The notes beneath the pieces are model-generated. The model searched no databases and was not told where the DNA came from. It worked only from the letters and a program-made list of their open reading frames with translations. A stretch of DNA of 17,079 nt. Source: an uncultured Cardiobacterium sp. (GTDB lineage: Bacteria; Pseudomonadota; Gammaproteobacteria; Cardiobacteriales; Cardiobacteriaceae). Positions 14,066-17,079 of the stretch are shown here, one piece after another. Position numbers and translations under genes: made by a program. How positions within the stretch are numbered: position 1 is the first letter of the stretch; the number at the start of each line of letters is the position of its first letter. The DNA is taken from positions 1 to 17,079 of the forward strand of contig NZ_CALJAH010000427.1 in assembly GCF_938028185.1 (NCBI RefSeq), in the 5' to 3' direction.

Positions 14066-14571
14066 TACAATTCCAGACATTTGCCTGAACCGGTCGCAGC
14101 GAGGCCGGTCATGCCGGTGCGCGCCATTTCCACGATGATGTCGGATTCCAGTACGTCGATAAAGGCGTCGAGTTTGCGCTGCGAGCCGGTGACTTCAAAG
14201 ATAACCGTCGTCGGTGTAATGGCAATAACGCGCGCGCGGAAGGCCTCGGCTAATTGCAGGTAATGGCCGCGTTGTTTGGCATCAACATTGATTTTGATGA
14301 GCAGCATTTCCCGGTCAACAAATTCGGCATCGCTGAGGTTTACCAGCTTGATGACTTCTATCAGTTTGTTGAGCTGTTTGTTGATTTGCTCTATCAGTTT
14401 TTCGTCGCAATAGGTGACAAGTGTCAGGCGGGAGATGGTTTCGTCCTGCGTGGGGGCAACATTCAGGTTTTCGATATTGAAACCGCGCGCGGAAAAGAGG
14501 CCAACGACGCGCGAGAGTGCGCCCGCCTTGTTTTCCATGAGGAGGGAGATGACGTGTCTTTTGTTATTCAT
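14065..14571 (-). CDS. ilvH: Acetolactate (acetohydroxyacid) synthase small regulatory subunit
   Basis: A 168-residue protein of IlvH (also called IlvN) type, with an N-terminal ACT domain (RHVISLLMENKAGALSRV, FNIENLNVAP) and a C-terminal ferredoxin-like domain (FVDREMLLIKINVD, IIVEMARTGMTGLA). It binds the catalytic subunit, raises its activity and gives feedback inhibition by valine. The ACT residues Asn14, Gly17 and Asn32, counterparts of E. coli IlvH positions where changes cause valine resistance, are all present, so valine sensitivity is expected. Its ATG overlaps the ilvI stop (ATGA), and its own stop overlaps the nuclease start (TAATG), so three proteins are translationally linked. 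Confidence 0.96.
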   Translation of the reverse strand: MNNKRHVISLLMENKAGALSRVVGLFSARGFNIENLNVAPTQDETISRLTLVTYCDEKLIEQINKQLNKLIEVIKLVNLSDAEFVDREMLLIKINVDAKQRGHYLQLAEAFRARVIAITPTTVIFEVTGSQRKLDAFIDVLESDIIVEMARTGMTGLAATGSGKCLEL

Positions 14572-16322
14572 ACCAGCACCATTTCTTGACTGTCGCTATC
14601 CTGGTTGAGGCTGCAACTGGGCCCCAATATCATTTCTGCCTGACCGCCGCCAGCGGGAATCATCGGGTAAACGTTTTCGCCCGGATCGGTAATGATATCG
14701 ACGAATACGGTTTTGTCTTTCATGGCGATGACTTCACGCAGTTTGCTTTCCAGCTCTTGCGGTTTTTCGATACGCACGCCGCAATGGCCATAGGCTTCAG
14801 CGAGTTTGACGAAATCGGGCAGCGATTCCATATAGCTCATTGAATAGCGTTTGTCATAGAAGAATTCTTGCCATTGGCGCACCATGCCGAGATAGCCGTT
14901 ATTAAGGCAAAGGATTTTTACCGGAATGTGGTATTGCAGCGCGGTCGTCATTTCCTGAATCATCATTTGAATGGAGCCGTCGCCGGTAATGCAGAAAACG
15001 TCTTCATCGGGGCGGGCGACTTTTGCGCCAATCGCCGCCGGATAACCGAACCCCATCGTGCCGAGTCCGCCGGAATTAATCCAACGGCGCGGTTCGTGGA
15101 AGGGGAAATATTGCGCGACCCACATTTGGTGCTGACCGACGTCGGAAGCAATAACGGCATTTCCGCCGGTGAGTTTATAAAGCGTTTCGATAACTTGTTG
15201 CGGTTTGATGCGCTCGTCGCTTTTTGCATAATGCAATGAATTGACGGCGCGCCATTGGGTGATTTGTTCCCACCAAGCAGCGGTTTGTGCTTTATCTGCT
15301 TTTTCCTCGCTCAATTGTCGCAGCATTTCGCTTAAAACTGCGCGCACCGAGCCAACAATGGGAATATGGACAACGACGTTTTTGGCAATGGAGGAGGGGT
15401 CAATATCAACATGGATGATTTCCGCATTCGGGCAGAATTTCTTCAAATCGCCGGTGACGCGGTCATCGAATCGTGCGCCCACCGCGAATAATACGTCGCA
15501 ATGGTGCATCGCCATGTTGGCTTCGTATGTGCCGTGCATACCGAGCATTCCGAGGAATTGCGGATCATTGCCGGGGAAACCGCCCAATCCCATTAACGTT
15601 GCCGTCACCGGGAGATTGAGGCGGTGGGCAAATTCGGTCAATAATTCCGAGGCGTTGTCGAGAATGACGCCGCCGCCAAAATAGAGCATCGGTCTTTCCG
15701 CTTTTTTCAGCGATTTCAGCGCACGCTTGATTTGGCCGACATGGCCTTCCACCGTCGGCTGATAAGAGCGCATTTCGATGTCTTCCGGATAGGAAAAGCT
15801 GGTGAAGGCGCTGGTTACGTCTTTCGGCACGTCAATCAGTACCGGGCCGGGGCGGCCGCTGCGCGCGATGTAGAAGGCTTTTTTGATGGTCGGCGCCAGC
15901 TCGTTCACGTCCTTGACGAGGAAGCTGTGCTTGACGCAGGGACGGGTGATGCCGACCGCATCGACTTCCTGGAAGGCATCGTTGCCAATCAGCGCCGATG
16001 GTACCTGGCCGGAGATGACGACCAGCGGGATGGAATCGGCGTGGGCGGTGGCGATGCCGGTCACGGCGTTGGTCAGACCGGGGCCGGAGGTGACGATGGC
16101 GACGCCGACCTTGCCGGAAGCGCGCGCGTAGCCGTCCGCCTCGTGAATGGCGCCCTGTTCGTGCCGCGAGAGGATGTGGGTGATGTCTTTCTGCTTGTAA
16201 ATCGCGTCATAGACGTGCAGCACGGCACCGCCGGGGTAGCCGAATATGTGCTCCACCTGCTCTTCCCGCAGCGCCTCGATGATGATTTCTGCACCGTTCA
16301 GATGATGTTTTTTCTTCGCCAT
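14568..16322 (-). CDS. ilvI: Acetolactate (acetohydroxyacid) synthase large catalytic subunit
   Basis: A 584-residue thiamine-diphosphate enzyme (ilvI/ilvB type). It condenses pyruvate with pyruvate or 2-oxobutyrate, the first common step to valine/leucine and isoleucine. Visible features: HIFGYPGGAVLHVYDA near 25-40, the activating Glu55 in SRHEQGA, the FAD/substrate segment SGQVPSALIGNDAFQEVD, RFDDRVTG at 284-291, and the ThDP-Mg motif GDGS (447-450) ... NN (474-475). The start MAKKKHHLNGAEII is well placed, with an AAGG 2-3 nt upstream that is close for a ribosome site; no other start fits. It is first in ilvI-ilvH-nuclease-ilvC. Naming as ilvI rather than ilvB rests on the long IlvH-type partner. 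Confidence 0.97.
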   Translation of the reverse strand: MAKKKHHLNGAEIIIEALREEQVEHIFGYPGGAVLHVYDAIYKQKDITHILSRHEQGAIHEADGYARASGKVGVAIVTSGPGLTNAVTGIATAHADSIPLVVISGQVPSALIGNDAFQEVDAVGITRPCVKHSFLVKDVNELAPTIKKAFYIARSGRPGPVLIDVPKDVTSAFTSFSYPEDIEMRSYQPTVEGHVGQIKRALKSLKKAERPMLYFGGGVILDNASELLTEFAHRLNLPVTATLMGLGGFPGNDPQFLGMLGMHGTYEANMAMHHCDVLFAVGARFDDRVTGDLKKFCPNAEIIHVDIDPSSIAKNVVVHIPIVGSVRAVLSEMLRQLSEEKADKAQTAAWWEQITQWRAVNSLHYAKSDERIKPQQVIETLYKLTGGNAVIASDVGQHQMWVAQYFPFHEPRRWINSGGLGTMGFGYPAAIGAKVARPDEDVFCITGDGSIQMMIQEMTTALQYHIPVKILCLNNGYLGMVRQWQEFFYDKRYSMSYMESLPDFVKLAEAYGHCGVRIEKPQELESKLREVIAMKDKTVFVDIITDPGENVYPMIPAGGGQAEMILGPSCSLNQDSDSQEMVLV

Positions 16323-16352
16323 AGCCTTGCTTGCTCTTGATTCGGGCGGGTA

Positions 16353-16381
16353 ACAGTACGCAAGCGCTCATGCGGCGTCAA
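16353..16381 (-). promoter_or_regulatory. Candidate sigma-70 promoter for the ilv operon
   Basis: The minus strand reads TTGACG (-35, 16376-16381), a 17-nt spacer, then TACTGT (-10, 16353-16358). The -35 is 5 of 6; the -10 keeps the key first two and last positions. Transcription would begin about 24 nt before the ilvI start, leaving no room for a leader peptide. Confidence 0.5.
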
Positions 16382-16508
16382 GCCGTAATTTTGGCGGACA
16401 AATGGCGCGGTCAGGCGTTGGCGCGGCGGACGGGCAGATTGAGTCGCGTGCGGTGGCAAATGGTTGAAAAACGGCAACATTCAGCCATGTCGCCATTAAT
16501 ATCCTCAA

Positions 16509-16517
16509 TTATCCACA
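16509..16517 (+). promoter_or_regulatory. Perfect DnaA-box match (TTATCCACA)
   Basis: TTATCCACA is the strongest E. coli-type DnaA site and lies in an A+T-rich stretch between ilvI and glpT. It is a single box, not an origin cluster, so it may be a regulatory or titration site, or chance (roughly one in eight for a window of this size if bases were even). Confidence 0.35.
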
Positions 16518-16583
16518 TAAAATTCACAAGATAATGGCAAAAAAACGCACCGCCCCTGTGAGAATCGGCTAAAATTCGCGCGC

Positions 16584-16609
16584 CAGTTCACACACGCGCG
16601 CGTGAACTG
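16584..16609. promoter_or_regulatory. Palindromic operator candidate in the glpT leader
   Basis: Arms CAGTTCAC (16584-16591) and GTGAACTG (16602-16609) are perfect inverted repeats around a 10-nt centre. The site lies just after the TAAAAT box and 33 nt before the glpT start, where a repressor would block transcription, or where an mRNA hairpin would form. It does not match the E. coli GlpR or CRP consensus that I know. Confidence 0.45.
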
Positions 16610-16641
16610 CGGAAAATTCGTAACTCATAATGGAGCAACCC

Positions 16642-17079
16642 ATGATTGGCATATTCAAACCGTCGCCGGAAATTCCCCGCCTTCCGGCCGCACAGGTCGA
16701 TCCCACCTATCGCCGCCTGCGCTGGCAGGTGTTTGGCGGTATTTTCTTCGGCTACGCCGCTTACTATTTCGTGCGCGGCAACTTTGACCTCGCGCAAAAA
16801 GGCCTGATTGAAGCGGGGCTTTACACGAAAACACAACTGGGCATCGTCGGTACCGGCACTGGCCTCGCCTATGGCCTGTCCAAATTCCTGATGGCATCCA
16901 TCTCCGACCGCTCCAATCCGAAGGCGTTCCTGCCCTGCGGCCTGCTCCTCTCCGGCCTGTGTATGACGATGATGGGGCTGGTGCCGTGGGCCACTTCCAG
17001 TGTCGCCATCATGTTCGCCTTCATCTTCCTCAATGGCTGGTTTCAGGGTATGGGCTGGCCGCCCTGCGGCAAGACGATG
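16642..17079 (+). CDS. glpT: Glycerol-3-phosphate transporter GlpT (5' part, cut by window edge)
   Basis: The first 146 codons are present and the frame is open to the window end (E. coli GlpT is 452 aa). The protein follows E. coli GlpT closely: MIGIFKPSPEIPRLPAAQVD, PTYRRLRWQVFGGIFFGYAA, Arg45 in YYFVRGNF, GLAYGLSKFLMASISDRSNP, VPWATSSVAIMF and NGWFQGMGWPPCGKT. GlpT is an inner-membrane major-facilitator antiporter that imports glycerol-3-phosphate in exchange for phosphate and also lets fosfomycin in. Arg45, a phosphate-binding residue, is kept, but the next residue, Lys46 in E. coli, is Gly here. The start at 16642 has TGGAG 6 nt upstream; an ATG at 16630 overlaps that site and is out of frame with good similarity. 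Other organophosphate antiporters (UhpT, PgtP) fit less well. Confidence 0.92.
   Translation, partial: MIGIFKPSPEIPRLPAAQVDPTYRRLRWQVFGGIFFGYAAYYFVRGNFDLAQKGLIEAGLYTKTQLGIVGTGTGLAYGLSKFLMASISDRSNPKAFLPCGLLLSGLCMTMMGLVPWATSSVAIMFAFIFLNGWFQGMGWPPCGKTM

Larger units (their letters stand above)
16323..16641. other. Divergent ilvI-glpT regulatory region, no gene
   Basis: This 319-bp gap holds no convincing coding sequence. Reading left to right: an ilvI promoter candidate (16353-16381, minus); an unremarkable G+C-rich part; an A+T-rich part (about 16492-16538) bounded by the inverted repeat GCCATTA / TAATGGC and containing a perfect DnaA-box match; a TAAAAT (-10 like, 16570-16575) facing glpT with no good -35; a 26-bp imperfect palindrome (16584-16609) bracketed by AAAATTCG direct repeats (16571-16578 and 16613-16620); and the glpT ribosome site TGGAG. 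A small minus-strand frame from about 16522 (MWIIEDIN...) lacks a run of branched-chain codons, and there is no attenuator hairpin with a T-run. Confidence 0.6.

Noticed and set aside
16298..16480. Minus-strand 60-codon frame upstream of ilvI as a leader peptide
   Set aside because: It overlaps the ilvI start in another frame, has no branched-chain codon cluster and no following attenuator hairpin, and would lie upstream of the likely transcription start.

Overview
The window is ordinary, dense bacterial chromosome: about 13 genes with short intergenic gaps, high G+C in most genes and somewhat lower G+C in the ilv cluster. The gene set (topoisomerase IV ParC, DinB, ClpB, EpmA, an acetohydroxyacid synthase of the IlvI/IlvH type, class I ketol-acid reductoisomerase, GlpT) points to a gamma- or beta-proteobacterium. 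A small-genome, host-associated gammaproteobacterium such as a Cardiobacteriaceae member would fit, but that placement is an impression from protein similarity and is not proven by the sequence alone.

Layout. (1) Positions 1-6500, minus strand: a tightly packed row read MATE exporter -> dinB -> parC -> a choline/carnitine acyltransferase-family enzyme that runs off the left edge. Gaps are 22 and 33 nt and the last pair overlaps as ATGA, so this is probably one transcription unit. (2) Positions 6687-9257, plus strand: clpB, divergent from the MATE gene, with a sigma-32-like promoter. (3) Positions 9344-9889, minus strand: a small AhpD/carboxymuconolactone-decarboxylase-type protein, convergent with clpB around a shared hairpin terminator. 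(4) Positions 10064-10948, plus strand: a DUF2167 membrane-anchored protein gene cut by one in-frame amber codon. (5) Positions 11051-16322, minus strand: the branched-chain amino-acid cluster ilvI-ilvH-(YhcG-type nuclease)-ilvC followed by epmA; a terminator hairpin stands between ilvC and epmA and touches the epmA start. (6) From 16642, plus strand: the start of glpT, divergent from ilvI across a 319-bp regulatory region with an ilvI promoter candidate, a perfect DnaA-box match and a palindrome in the glpT leader.

How they work together: IlvI/IlvH and IlvC carry out the first two common steps of valine/isoleucine synthesis and are translationally coupled. The inserted PDDEXK nuclease gene starts on the ilvH stop codon and is the one clear non-metabolic passenger. 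The dinB/parC/clpB block is DNA repair, chromosome decatenation and protein disaggregation housekeeping.

I see no CRISPR array, transposase, tRNA or rRNA, and no clear unknown multi-gene system. The points most worth following are the acyltransferase with an altered acceptor pocket, the nuclease inside the ilv operon with a 29-bp palindrome in its coding sequence, the amber codon in DUF2167, and the terminator that abuts epmA.
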